From Paracentrotus lividus (taxonomy: Eukaryota > Echinodermata > Echinoidea > Camarodonta > Echinidae), in assembly GCA_940671915.1 (NCBI GenBank), contig CALNVZ010000174.1:16919150-16983149 (forward strand): a stretch of DNA of 64,000 nucleotides. The letters are read 5' to 3'. The notes under the pieces are model-generated. The model saw only the letters and a program-made list of their open reading frames with translations. It was not told the origin of the DNA and made no database searches. Shown one piece after another: positions 12,857 through 26,154 of this stretch. Position numbers and translations under genes: made by a program. Positions within the stretch are counted from its first letter, which is position 1, and every line of letters starts with the position of its first letter.

Positions 12857-14090
12857 TATATATATATTTTATCAGCAGAAAATTATAATGCAAGAAAGTA
12901 TGATAATGAGAAAAATCAGTATTTTTGACCCTCGGTCTCATGGGGGAAACTTTGGCTTCCTGGACAATCGATTTCGTGGACATCCCCCGTTCTTGTGCCC
13001 TTATTCAGTTTGATGTAATAATTGGTTTGGAACCGTTGGTGAAGTTAAATTTAACAATTAAACAAATAAATAAACAACCGTAATGCAGAAGGAATAACTT
13101 GAACATAGTTAAACCTCATTTTTCTTTCTAATACATGCACAGAATATGTATTATTAGGCAACGATTTTACTTTTGTCAGCAAGTATGTACAATAACGCAA
13201 AAATGACCATATATTTGACCAACTAAGCCCCTCCACTTTCAAAAACGTTCCGTGGCCCCAATGATCTAAAATATTCAGGAGAAACTGTTCACTCACTTAG
13301 AAAAAGGGTAGCTAATCCCAAACATTTTCCAATTTTCGACTTTCCACGGGTTTATTAAGTACATGTAGATCTATATCTAGTTATTAACTCAGTTGTGGGT
13401 CAGTGATGACTTCCACTGACAATAGTATGAGTGATGTTGCAATTATCCAAGCTCGGCGTGATTTAAGAAACACCAAAACGTACACTGGACTAGGATTGAA
13501 GTACACATCGAAAAATGAAATCAATAATTAATATTACGTCTTGCCGCGAAATATATCTAATATATGACAATTAGATGGGTTTATAATTCATGAAAACGTC
13601 GTTTGATTTGTGGAAAGGGTAGAGTTGAAAAAATAGTGTAATTCTCCGTGACAAAACCAAATCTACGCAAAAATAACACTGAACAACTCGAGCAACATCA
13701 CGTCATCATCACGTGACTACGATCATCACCTGACGCAGTTGACCAATAAGAGCGGTTTATTCTCGCACCGGCAGATGAGCGTCGCTTCGGATCGGTCGTG
13801 ATGAAAGTTGGCGTGAGTTTTATTGGCTCCTGACTCTGGTACATCATTAAATAACATGATTTTGATATTTTTGTGTAGAGTAATATCTATGCTTTCCAAA
13901 AATATCAATATTTTGTTGACCAAGTATTTTTCACTGTGAAAATCATCCTTGTTTCCAAGTGTTTTTGTTATTTCCGTTACTGCTATAGTATAGGCTTGAT
14001 ATCATTCCCGAATCACTATAAACCTCATTTTTTTATTGAATAGATCGAAAGTACAATGTCTTATGATGAAATAGAGACCTTGTTTGTGAA
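12857..14090. other. No recognised gene
   Basis: AT-rich sequence. A slightly CpG-richer stretch at 13730-13830 contains CCAATAAGAGCGG and ATTGGCTCC, which are CCAAT-like but have no supported transcript. No splice-bounded exon is recognised. Confidence 0.4.
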
Positions 14091-14094
14091 ATTG

Positions 14095-14290
14095 AACAAT
14101 TCTAAGGGTGTAAAATATTGATCTGCGCGACCGTCTCAAAACACGCATTTTCCGCGCAGGTGACCGATTTTCATGAATACGTTCTCGATAAAAGAGAGCT
14201 CGTTCGATCGCCTGGCTGAGTGACTGTGTACGAGGCAATGGAGTCAAGAAAAACGCGCATTCCCCACGATCTTCGACTTTCAATCCCCTT
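14095..14290. other. CpG-denser patch, possible promoter or unrelated 5' exon
   Basis: Against AT-rich surroundings this 200-bp patch has frequent CpG (CTGCGCGACCG, TTTCCGCGCAGG, GTTCGATCGCC, AAACGCGCATT). A plus-strand ATG near 14238 opens a frame that soon becomes a low-complexity, hydrophobic AT-rich translation, so no coding exon can be supported. It could be a repeat remnant or an unannotated start region. Confidence 0.25.
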
Positions 14291-17200
14291 TAATTATGAC
14301 GAAATTATCAGCTTTTTGCTAATTTATTTTATTTTTTTTTTCAATTCAATTTATAGGTGTGTTAGGCCAAAGTACCAAAGTGAACTGAACTATGGAAAAT
14401 CTAAGCTTCCAGCTTTCTGGCTGGCCTTGATCAATCTAATAAGACATGCCTTGAACTTAATTTGTATGCAAATCAGGCGCATATACAGACCGCTTAATGA
14501 CTAAGGGCTCATTTATTAAAGCCTGCCCTACTAATAGATGTTATGGACATTTGCAATTACATAAGATGGTTTTAATTGGTTTTCATGAACAAGCAGTGAT
14601 TGTATTGAATTAGAGTGCTAAAAGCTTTAGATATCTAGGCTTATACCATTATGAGTGTTAAAGGTAATCAGTATTAGATCAAGATATATTTTCTTTGAAA
14701 AAAATTATAATGCCATATTGGTGCATGTTCTACTGCATAAGTAATGAGACGACAGTACATTATTATGCACTGGCATTATGAATGCATAAACATATTACAT
14801 GTTATCAATTCTATTCATAGAAATAGAGCCAAAGATTGCTTCTCTTTCTTTTATAATAGCATTAGTAAACTGCATCGGATAACTTGTTTAGGACAGGACT
14901 AATATTAATCATATTGATATATTAATCATATTCTTACATTTATCTTGGCTTAACTCACTATTTTACATATTTATATCTCTATTTTATTCATTTATCTTCC
15001 TAAATATATCTTGAAGTGTTCCAGGGGTTTGGCTGGGCTGACATGAGAGTGGATTTTCACCTTCAGAGACCAAATTGAAGCCTCTTATTTCTTTCAAGTG
15101 GATAATTAATGGCCAACATTCCCAAGAGGTATTATGTTGATTATTAACCAATTTTATTGGTGGACTACAATTCTTAATAAAGGGAATCTAGTGTAGTGGG
15201 AAGGTGTGGGAAGATGAAGAAAATATAACTTACAGCTGACATGTTTGGGTCCCGAACGTTTTGTGTTGTCCCATACATGCATTTCTGTGTAAGTGCATGC
15301 GACTCAAAGCTGAATTGAATTTCTTGTCATTTTGGCGATTCCAAAACCTCACAGCACAAAATAATGCTTAGGTGAAATGTTATCAACCTCTCCAAATCAC
15401 AATTAGACTGTCTTCCACATCTCAATGTCATGACCAAAACACTATTTTCACTTTAATACAAATACATGCATACCTATACATTACCTATACATGTATCACA
15501 ACATCTGGATGTTAGATCTGGCAAACCTGCAATGTACTACCACACACATGTTTAATTCACAAACATATTTTCTCTTTCATCTTTCGATAAAATGCACATT
15601 TGTGTTAATTCTAAAACATTTATTTGTGACATGACTGCTAAAAGCCACCAATAAGTCACGAAAAGTGCAACAGAGTAAATTGTTGGAGAAGTGTGGTTTT
15701 CTACTTGAGACATCCTTGATAGCTCTTACTATAATTATTATTTTTAACTTTGGTATGCTTTACATAATACTCATTTCTCACTCTTCATATCTAAAAGAAA
15801 TTGCGCCCCAGTGCTTTTTTTTTCTTTCTCTCTTATATCTCTCTCTCTCTCTCTCTTCTTCTTCTTCTTCTTCTTCTTCTTTCTTGGTTTGATTCATATC
15901 CTCTTGAAGTGTTGTAACTTGAAATTGAAAGTATTATTCATCTCTATTCAGATACAATAAATTAATTATCATTATAAACTTATGAAATATGACTATATAA
16001 ATACTCTTCAAAAGGGTGGGGCTCTGTAACATTTGCTTTTAAATCCTTCTGCATCAACAGGATTTCATCATTTAAATCAAGCATTTTTAGCCTCAAATGA
16101 AAGTAAAAATTTCAGTCCCCAGTCCTCTAGCGATTAATTTCAGTCTTCTTGACATGGATCACTTAAACTCATAAAAAAACAATATGCAGAAATTCACAGC
16201 TTAATAAATCCATTATTTAATCTACAGTTGTAATAAGTTATAAATAATTACAACTAACAAAAGGTAGCTACAGTACACCTCTTCAATTGTTATTGATGTA
16301 AATTTTCTATATACTTCCGTTCAATATTTGTTAATTAAGCTGGGCAAATATGACTAGCGACAATGCAAGCCACAATGTAAATAAAAATAGTAATTGCATT
16401 TTGTGCAGAGTGTATCATGCCATTTTCATATAATATCAGTGCAAGGGTGTGATGTATTGACAGCAGTTCAAACTATTACACACTAGGTTATTGAATGACA
16501 AAAACGGATCAATTGCCATACAAGCAATATCACAATGGAGTTCTGTGCATGCCTACAATACAAGGTCATGATAAGACAAACAATATTCCTGACCGCAACT
16601 GTCATGTTCGCTGTTGATTATGGGCAGGCCCAGTAGCAGAACTACATGTTTTGTAGCCTCAACTTAGAATGAATTTATACTCCTTTCTTAGACCTACTTG
16701 TAAATGTAATATAAATCTTAGATTCTATATCAAGAAATTGAATACCATTTACTATCAACAATTTCTTGTTAATTGTTTAGATAATAAAAAATTATTAAAG
16801 TAAAAATTATGATCCATTTTTTTCTTGAATTTGCTGACCTTGACAGGATCTCACATTCTTAGTTGAATTGAAATATTTAGTGTTCAGGGTTCCGTCCTAT
16901 GGAACAAGAACAATATACAGACTCCAATTGAACAGTCAGTATCTTATTGTGTTTGTTTATGCACCTGTACAGCTACATATACATGTACACATGTAGCTTC
17001 CCATTGGTAGACCTTCATCTGTTGAGCATCCATATGCAGTAGGCCTACTAACATGCAATTAAATCTTCTTTTTTTTCAAACAGAAATATCTTCCCTCAAC
17101 CCATAATTCTCTGTGTAAAAATGATAAGGGCAGTGGCTAAGAGCTATCCCACAATTATCCTCATGCAAGTATCACCAATATTGTGTACTTACGCCTACAT

Positions 17201-19290
17201 GTCGGCCAACATACATGTAATGCAGACTTTCAGTAAATCTTTAACATTGTTAGCTTACATCTACATAATTACATTAATGGAAACACATGCTAATCAAGCC
17301 CACAGTGACACTCGCATCCTACTGAGTAGGCCTACCCACTTACACCTGGGTAGGGAGAAGTAATGTGCATAAAATGCCTTGCTAAAGGATGCAAGTGACA
17401 AGCAGGGGACCAACCCCACGACCTTTGCATTCATGATAGTCTAGTAGAACACTCCAAAAAAACGTCTCTTCACAAGTCAAAATATCCAGTGTATCCAACC
17501 ACTAGATCTATCAAAATGAATTGCAAACACAATAGGTTGACAATTGTAGGTATACATCATATTACTTGTTAACCTGGTGTATAGTTTTGGTAGCAAAAAA
17601 GGAATTGGCACAAAACCGATCAAATGTAGTACATGTTGTCCACAGTGCACTAAAAGATATGTGTGAGATATCTTGTGACATTCCTTTCATTATTTCCGAT
17701 GAATTTTCTGAATTTGTTTGAATATAGCGTAATTTAACTGCCGTTTATACCTCTGCTGACAAGTTCGCACGCCGGAGGTTACGGCGTGAATTAGTGCGAA
17801 CGATCTGTGTGTAACACCCACACAAGAGAATCCCCATTGGTTTTCCACGTGAGCCCTAACCTGGACGGGTCCCCGACTTATCTTTTTTATCCTTATATTA
17901 TGAAATAAAGACACTAAAAAGAGATTTCAAGTACTATAATTTGCTTTATTATGATTCTTGGATTCAATCTTTCATAATTTATCTTAATGTGAACCAAAAT
18001 TAATTTTTCTTTCTCCCGAAACTATACACCACCTTTAACATTCCATTGATGTCCATTAACGGTTAGCCTGGATACAGCAGTATGTAACAGGAAGGAAAGA
18101 AGCAAAGCAACTAAACCAATAATGTCACCCAACCAAAATATAACCTTTCAAACTTTATTTTCACTCCACATCTCCTATTTCCTATTCTGCATAACAACAA
18201 TCCTTGGATTCAAGTATTTACTGTGGTTTGTGGTAGGGGCTTCATTTTGTCTTCTCTAATTTGTGGTCAAAATAAATTAGTTTAATACCCACCTTCCTAC
18301 AAAACACAATCCCTTTATTTTCTTTTATCTTCAGTCATCTACATTCTACACAATGGCTAAAGTTTGTGGTAAGGGATTGAAAACCATACAGGAATGTGAT
18401 CATATGGGTCTGGTAAACTTCCCCTCCAGGTAACAATCAAACTCTCCATCAGAAACACAAAAAATGATTTAATTATAAAAGAATAGGGCAGTTGTAGTGT
18501 AAGCCTACTGTATGGTTAGATAGAAAGAAACAAATTCATCATACATTTCAATTTCATTTCACAAAAGTATTTTATTTGGGGATGCAAATACACCTGCATG
18601 TTTATGTTTACGTTTTAATATTTCAAAATGCTAGTCAAAGGCAAAATGCTATTTCTCTTCTCAATGATTCCATCTGTGACTCTCACCCAAACAATGTGTG
18701 ATGTCATCCAGCCACCCACCCACACACCAAGTCTAATATGTACATCAACAGACCAATGCAAACCACTTCTGTTTATAGAAATATGATGTTGACAGAAACA
18801 ATTTGGACGGATGTACACTGCCACTTTCTAAATACAAACAAATACAACACGCGTGGTGGGAGTGCCACTACAACCACCGGAAACATTTGTGATGTCACAA
18901 CTCAACCTACACAATGTGGTTTTTACAACTTCCTTACTAACAAGTACATTGTGCTATTCATAATGATACAAATATTAATATTAATATTCATATTCAGGGG
19001 TTTTTTTTTATATCACCCATGAAGTTCTATTGTTTCAGTTTTGTATGCGGTAACATGATGCCTTGATGTGTTTGTATACCGGGTAGTTTCCTACACACAA
19101 GCAAAAACATTGAGTTTTGTTCTAGATTTTAAAATACCTTATTTCCTGCTAATCTTCCACTTGATGCCACTAATTTGTTTGTTCAGGGTTTTTTATAATA
19201 GCTAAGTTATGATGCATAAAAATGTGTTCTTAACTGTTATAGGCAACGTAGAAAGCAGGTCAAATCAAAAAAATATTTTCAGTGACAAGT
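14291..19290. other. Featureless AT-rich stretch with microsatellite and small hairpin
   Basis: No exon recognised. Holds the CT/TTC microsatellite at 15835-15880. A perfect 8-bp outer and 7-bp inner inverted repeat (GTTCGCACGCCG...CGGCGTG...GTGCGAAC) lies near 17763-17802. A degenerate sequence near 17380-17450 (TGCCTTGCTAAAGGATGCAA, then CCCACGACCTTTGCATTCAT) resembles a common deuterostome retroelement tail read backwards. Confidence 0.4.
15835..15880 (+). repeat. (CT)n(TTC)n microsatellite
   Basis: A CT dinucleotide tract passes directly into about eight TTC triplets. This is a polypyrimidine simple repeat. Confidence 0.95.
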
Positions 19291-19292
19291 TA

Positions 19293-19492
19293 CTGTATAA
19301 GCCAATATTTTCGAGTCCAGATATTTTCGCGATTTTGGACTAGTTGGGGAAATTCGCAAGAGCAAAATTTTGCGATTTTGGTGATGAGTTCATTACTATA
19401 AATAGCATTGTACTGAAGTGGAAATTTTTGTGATGAACGACTCGAGAAATTCGCGAAAAATGAAGTCACCGCGAAAATAACCACTTATACAG
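19293..19492. mobile_element. 200-bp MITE with CTGTATAAG inverted ends and TA target duplication
   Basis: The left end reads CTGTATAAGCCAATATTTTCG and the complement of the right end reads CTGTATAAGTGGTTATTTTCG. Both are flanked by TA (19291-19292 and 19493-19494). Inside are several TTCGCGA/TTTTGCGA words. The element has no coding capacity, so it must depend on a transposase made elsewhere. TA flanks fit Tc1/mariner-type mobilisation, but the family is not established. Confidence 0.8.
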
Positions 19493-19494
19493 TA

Positions 19495-22400
19495 AGCTAC
19501 ATTGTAAATTGAGATTGGCATATTTGTTTCAATGCAAAAAGGGTACTATTTGTATTTTTTCTATATTTCATATATCTTGTCAATCTCTTATCATCTTGTC
19601 AGACACAGGCATGGGTCACATGACCAAATGACCTCGTCAGGACACTGTTACAATCAATTTTCTGCATCATTACTCATACGTAGAAGAAAAACTATCCAGC
19701 TTTAGCCTTTCTAGGGAGGAAGGTTTTAATATGATGCCCTGTAAATGAGGATAAGTCAATAAATACCCATCTCCTTAATTAGATTGACTCAGGTGGGGAT
19801 GCAAGTCAATATCAACAACCGAATACATTCCAACCATCAAGATTTAAAGGGGAAAAACACACAATTCTTGATGGTTATTTTGAGGTTAAACTATCCATTT
19901 ATCTTAATTTCGTCTGTCAGCTTGAAATTGATACACAAATAAGGGCTTCAACTAACCTCTTGTTTGCAAGGAATTTCACTTTTGGTATGTAGGCCTATAC
20001 AAGTTTTAATTTTAGAATTGTTATTATTTCGAAATAAATTATGTTACTTTCAATTTCATGCAATTATTATAATTATTGATTCAGTTTTGGTTCCACAGAG
20101 TTCCCCCACCAATTTTAGCATAAAATACAGATTTTTATGTGAAAATTTTGGTTTTACATGTGTATATTCTAAATACAATCAACCAATGAGATGCTAGTCA
20201 TTGTGGGCTAAAGGTTAATTGATTAGATGACAAGATCAGGAAATATCTTATTAAGATTTAGGGTAATGTTTATCAAGTCAACCTGAGAAACTATCAAGTG
20301 TGAATCCTGTTATCCATTAGACACACACACTTCCTTATTTGATTTTCATTAGTTTCCCCTTAGAAAATATAAAGGCCCCTCATTAGCCACCAGAGGCCTT
20401 TAGTGTCGTATTATCTTAGTGTGGACCCTGTATTACTGTAAAAAAAAAATGTAGTACCACAGTTTTAAATGCAATCTTGACCTTTTTGGTTAAAAAAAAT
20501 AAGATGATGAAGGCTTTCACTGGCTCCATAATTAATGAGCTAAAAGTACCTTATAATATAGAAAAGGACAAAACTTGTCATGTAACATTTAAAAATCTCC
20601 AAATGAATGTAGCCAAAGTTTCAAGTTTTATTCACATGCAAATTGCAATAACAAAAACCCAAATTTGTAAATAAGAATAACCCTACATAATTGAAAATAA
20701 ATCAGACCACAGAAAAAAAAAACAATTTAGTCATGCAATACATTACTCCTTGTCTTATAAACTGCAGGTAATTTAATGAAAGATATTTTCATATGAAAAA
20801 TGAAACAAGCTCCGAACAAGGATACCACAGCAAGCATCCAAATTGGAAGGAAGCAGGCGGAGTTGTGTCAAAGACAACAGAAGCTGCTCCCAACTATTAA
20901 TCTCACCTAACAAGACTTGTGGCATATGAATTTGTACTGAAGTGACTTATCATCAGCCTCTATTTCATCATTGATTGGATAAGAGAGGTACCCAGCATGG
21001 AGCACTATCAAGCTCAACTGTTGGAATCAGCTAGGGAGACAAGACCTCAATCTGTTCTCATAACTCATCAACACATGGAAGAAGGTGACAGTGAGGGTGG
21101 AGATGAGTTTCTTAAGTCATCAGGGGTTGGGGAGGGTGCCCTGCCTGGCGCCAGAACATCACACATATTAAACTTTCATTTTTTTTTTCTTATTTTTCAG
21201 ATCGCACTTTAGGAGCTTTATGAGATCACTAACAGACATAAGGATTGTATCTCATCCTTTCACAGATATTTGATTTACAACATACAAAGTTATGGCCCCA
21301 AAATATGATCTAATATTTTAATTGTATTCGGAAGCAGTAATTGCAAATTTGCAGTCGAACACACTGGATTTCATTGACAATTATTGGCATCAGATATGAG
21401 CTCCAATAATGCTTTGGTCTTTTAGAGGTGAATTTATGAGTTTCGCTTGTAATAAATCCATTTTCACTAATAAATGCCCCTAACAGAGAGCAATGAGATC
21501 CAAATTAAATTTCAATTTTTCAACAACTCATCACAACGATCATATTCATGTAACTTCATAGGCCTGCATTTAAATTTTTTTTGGCTGATTTCCAAAACCA
21601 GTTAAGCTCAATTTCCCCACTCCCTTCCCTATCTCCCTCCATACTGAACAATAATAATTAACACTCAACCTGACACATGTTGGAAGCAATTTTGTTATTT
21701 ATTGCAAATTAAAACTAATTTCTAATAGTTTTTGACTTCCCTTACAATATCCTGTTATCAGATAATGATGCTGTTTGTCTTCCTTCCCATCTACTGCACA
21801 CAAAGGTTGGTACTTCATCAAAACGCAGTTGAGAAATAGTTTGCTTCAAGTGGATCATAGTCCATTGCCTGTACTGCCCTGTATTTTCTCATCAGCGCTC
21901 ACAACATCATACATATACCTGTACACACTATCGTTATGCAAGCACATAGAGAGTGGAGGAAAGTGAATTTGTGAGGAAAGTGAAATAGTGAGAAGCAGAA
22001 TCATTAGAGAAAGGTGAAAGACTCGGGGTCTGGTCTAGGTGGATCAGGGGGAGAAGCCAGAAGTCTGAAGCATGAATATGTTAAGTACTATAGTTCAAGC
22101 TTGAGTTTTTAACACTTACTTCAAGCTATAAAGGCCTGATATGGCGCACATGCATAATGGTATCGGGTCAAAGTTTCAGGCTAGTGAACTGCGCTTAAAT
22201 TGGCGAACACTTTGGAAAATAAGACCCAGATAATGTAGTCTATCTTTTGGCACAATTTAGTGTGCTAATTGTGAGAAAAGGCCTGATATTCTCTGATCTG
22301 GGTAATATGAAAAAAATAGCACTTTATTTCGAAGTTCAGTCTGATAAAGTACCACCTAGAGGAATTTCACTACATGCTTATAATACCCCTGGAGATGACA

Positions 22401-23960
22401 TGTCTATGAAGTTCAAATGGTCATAAGGTTACATTCTAACCGAGTCCAAGGGAGTAGAATGTAACAGAAGTGATTTATGACAGAGATGGTATGCTTACAT
22501 GTAGATTATACGCTGCATGATTCTTAATTCATCATGTAGATCATATCATGCACCAATGATAACATAATAAAAAAAGTTGTCATCAGCAATAAGATACCCC
22601 TATGTAAGGGCCATAGTTGTATGTGTTTTGGAGTAGTGTACATGCATAGTTTGCAGGCACAAACCCATGTTGTTTGCTTAGTAGGGTCTGAAGTTAAGAA
22701 CTAGATTCACTTCTGTACTATAGCTCTTATTTGACACAGACAGTGAGTATGGAGACTAGTCTCTACTCTAGACTGAAATTTGTTTAAGTGTCAAATTGAG
22801 TCTGTGCTTGCAGACTAGTGTATGCATTAGGCCTACATTATTTTACAGTAGCCTATAGGCTGTATGCAAACAACTATCAAGATCTCTGCCTCAAAGAGTC
22901 AAAGTATGATGTGGCATTTCACCACATACCCAGTAATTTATTGTGATCTAAAATTGCATTTCCCCACAAAAAATTTCTCACAAAATTACTTTGACTGATG
23001 AAACGTCTTTTTATATCAAGGCACTTGTAGCTTAATAGACGGGTAAGGGAATGCTGAAATAAAAGATGATTCAATTGTCAATGTAATGTTGATCAGTGAT
23101 CAGCAGCAAGAATTCAAAGAATTTGATTTTTCAGGTAAAAAAATTATTCTGTTTTCATATGTAATCAGGGTATGCACCAGGATTACAGTGTATATGTAGG
23201 CCTACATGTCATACCCCAGTCACACAAGCAGGTAAGATACTAGACAACACTAGACAGAACAACATGTTCACATTACCAATGGCAAGATAGTCTTTGGTGT
23301 GGGATCAGCATCACCAGGCAGACAGGGGTGTCAGTTGAACATGCAAATGCAATCCATTCTTTATCTTTCTTTTCGAAAGGAGATTGATAAGAATTATCTT
23401 CAAGAAAGGAGAGGCAGGCTCATCCCCAATAACATATCACTGGCTAGGAATCTAAACACGGACATCTGCCAGAGTATTGGATGTCTAGCTAAAGAAAGGC
23501 TTCAACTTCTACAATGTCAACTGATATCTTGTTCATAAATTGCATGATTTACTACTTTATCCCACTGTCCAGAGTGGATTGGTCACTGCCCCCTACCCAT
23601 CTGTCAGTTAAAAAGCATTGCTTGGCATATATCTGACTTGTGGAGAACTTTAATAATCAAAGGTACAGGTTGGATATCATTGTGGTCTATGGTTCAAGAC
23701 GGAAAGGTTAATTCAAACAAATTATTAAAATATATAGGGCCCTGTGCAAATTTGCATCTGGTCTAATTGAAACAGCATCGACAGCTCTCTCAAGAAGCCC
23801 CAAAATATTTGTATGTAGGCTACATCATACAGCAATTTTTTTCACAATAATTTTTTTTCTTTGATTATGAAAATAACAACAAAAATATGATCTAGTCATC
23901 CAGGAATAACTTTGAAATCAAATAAAAATTGAAACCAATAATTATCATGTAATATGACAA
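19495..23960. other. No recognised gene or repeat boundary
   Basis: AT-rich presumed kindlin intron. Short open frames (for example 20997-21212 and 23299-23538 on the plus strand) lack recognisable domains. Several TAGGCCTA palindromes occur, including the perfect 14-bp ATGTAGGCCTACAT at 23194-23207. Confidence 0.45.
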
Positions 23961-23965
23961 ATTAA

Positions 23966-24549
23966 AGGAGAATGAAACCCTAGGATTCAGTTGAATTGTA
24001 TGAAACAAACAGAAATCAAAGAAACAGATTAAAGAAAGTTTGAGAACAATTGAATAAATAATAAGAAAGTTATGTACATTTGAATGTTGTAATCACTAAC
24101 GCTATGGAGATCCTCATACTGGCAACAGGCCCAAGATGTGTGATGTCACACATGAACAACTCTCCCATATGACATACAAAAAAATATCAAAAATTCTTCT
24201 TTTTCCTCATTCTAATGGTAGTACAGACTCTTCACACATGATTATATTTTGTGAACTTGTATTACATGTCCTCCCATGAAAAGAATCTCAGATCTTTTAA
24301 CGGGATTAATAAAAAACGACAATTTGAGTGAAATATGTACAAAAGTAATGGGGAAGTTGTTCATGTATGACATCACACATCTTGGGCCCGTTGCCAATGA
24401 GAGGATCCCCATAGCAGTAGTGATCACAACATTCAAATGCTCATAACTTTCTTATTATTCATTCATTTTTTCTCAAATTTTCATTGATCAGCTTCTTTGA
24501 TTTTCCTGTTTTTGTACAATTTAATGAATTCCTAGAGTTTCCTTCCCCT
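23966..24549. mobile_element. 584-bp foldback element flanked by TTAA
   Basis: Left end AGGAGAATGAAACCCTAGGA matches the complement of the right end (AGGGGAAGGAAACTCTAGGA) and both are flanked by TTAA (23962-23965, 24550-24553). The inner arms also pair: GGCCCAAGATGTGTGATGTC on the left against GACATCACACATCTTGGGCC on the right. No coding capacity is seen. A TTAA duplication fits piggyBac- or Kolobok-type transposases; which one is undecided. Related elements are at 51701-52311 and 62376-63222. Confidence 0.8.
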
Positions 24550-24553
24550 TTAA

Positions 24554-26080
24554 TTATTGGGGCTTTTTTTAAGCCTTTGGGTACTACGCTAACTTTCACA
24601 CAAGTAGGCTTTACGTGTCTCCAAAGATTCATTTGATTCAGTTTTGTTGATTGTGGTTTTTCCACATGCTATGAACTCCTTTGGAATTTGAGAGATTCTG
24701 TCAAGTTTTCTGTACATATTTATTTTATTCAGCTCGTACTGCCCTGGGAAGACTCTTTTTAAATCATGTGAAGATCAAATGGCTGAGAGGTGCATAATCC
24801 TAACCAATGATCATCCACAAATGTAATCCCATTTATTTTCAAGGCCTTAAATGAAAGAAGATTTAAGAACATTAATAGTTGGATCTCACTGTATAAATAC
24901 AGGATGGTATGGAGTGCCATGTTACAACTTGATAGGTTGGGTCCATTCAGACCATTGACCCATGAAATAAGACATGGTCCAGTGAGTGATAGGAATCTCT
25001 AATGAGGGCAGCATCATGTAACATATTCAGCTTGAAAAGATGACAGATCTTCTCCTCCGCCCCTTGAAGAAAAAAAATTCACATAACATACAAATGTATC
25101 TTCCCTAAATTTATTTGAGCACTGAACATCCATGAAAAATTGGGTTAAGGAATGTCAGCCCCATCCCTTGAAAAAAAAAAGTCGTTAGTACTGTTCAAGC
25201 AGATCCTCTTTACACTATTTTTAATGAACAATTACTCACTATTTGGGGTAGTGAAAGTGTATGTTCAGTCTCAGTTCCTTTGGTTTTCATAAAAATATCC
25301 TCTCCCCTCCCCTCCCCCCCCCCCTTCAGGCATAATGATAACAACTCTCTCTTTCCCTCTTGCTCACACTTTCTGAATACAGTTATAGAATGACTCACTC
25401 TCTCTATCACGCACCCCCTCCCCTTATTACTCCTCGTGAAATTGGCAGAATGTTTATCTACCACAGGCAAAGCAGCTCCTTAAGATTCATATCAATTAAA
25501 AGGCTGGAGGGAAAGCCTATGGGTAGATAAACATAACCAATCCCTTTTCAGTAATCACCTAGCGAGGTCACAGAGAGTCATCATATCAAGACTTTCTAGA
25601 CAGGACTAATGTACTTTATAGCCCAACCGATTTCAGAGGTGACCTGTCAGAAGCTGTTCCATGATGTTGTTGACAAAATTTCATGGGAATTTCTCAAAAC
25701 CATATACCCAAAGGCAGCAATAAGTTCACATATAGATATGTCAAAATTAAATTTTCTGTGTTTATATCCTTTCTATAATACTGAAATAAACTTGGCCAAA
25801 TTAGGTTGTTTTTGGAGACAGTCTCTAAAAGCAAATGCTGCTACCCATAATCATCTTGTAGATGTCATGAAAGGTCATCATTGTATATAGGAGTGTCTGC
25901 TCACAATGACTCCATCATATCTCAAACATCCCAATGTCAGATAGCATCTGGTAGAGATCCAAATCGCAATCTTCAAAACTTGGTTGTAAAGAAAAGATTT
26001 TCCCTTACAATCAGTTCGTTGTCACTGTGCTTTTAGAAGGTTATGAATGAAAATAATAGATATTTTAAAGAGTAACCAAC
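24554..26080. other. No recognised gene
   Basis: AT-rich sequence with a C-homopolymer patch near 25305-25325. No splice-bounded exon recognised. The open frame at 25609-25890 has no identifiable domain. Confidence 0.4.
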
Positions 26081-26081
26081 A

Positions 26082-26153
26082 AGATTATAGCTCAGATGGT
26101 AGAGCGCCTGACTAGTAACCAGGAGGTCTCTGGTTCGAATCCCGATGGTACCC
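26082..26153 (+). pseudogene. tRNA-Thr(AGT)-like pseudogene or SINE head
   Basis: A well-formed A box (TAGCTCAGATGGTAGAGCGC, 26088-26107) and a perfect B box (GGTTCGAATCC, 26132-26142) are correctly spaced. The D stem GCTC/GAGC pairs perfectly and the anticodon loop reads CTAGTAA, giving anticodon AGT (threonine). The last anticodon-stem pair and one T-stem pair are mismatched, and the 5' sequence AAGATTA does not pair with 3' TGGTACC, so the acceptor stem is absent. This points to a tRNA pseudogene or the tRNA-derived head of a SINE rather than a working tRNA. Confidence 0.75.
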
Positions 26154-26154
26154 C

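Noticed and set aside
14220..14504. Plus-strand frame starting at the CpG-denser patch as a gene start
   Set aside because: Only the first ~20 codons lie in CpG-rich DNA. The rest is AT-rich low-complexity translation without a donor or domain.
26082..26153. Functional tRNA-Thr gene
   Set aside because: The acceptor stem does not pair and there are stem mismatches, so it is listed as a pseudogene or SINE head.
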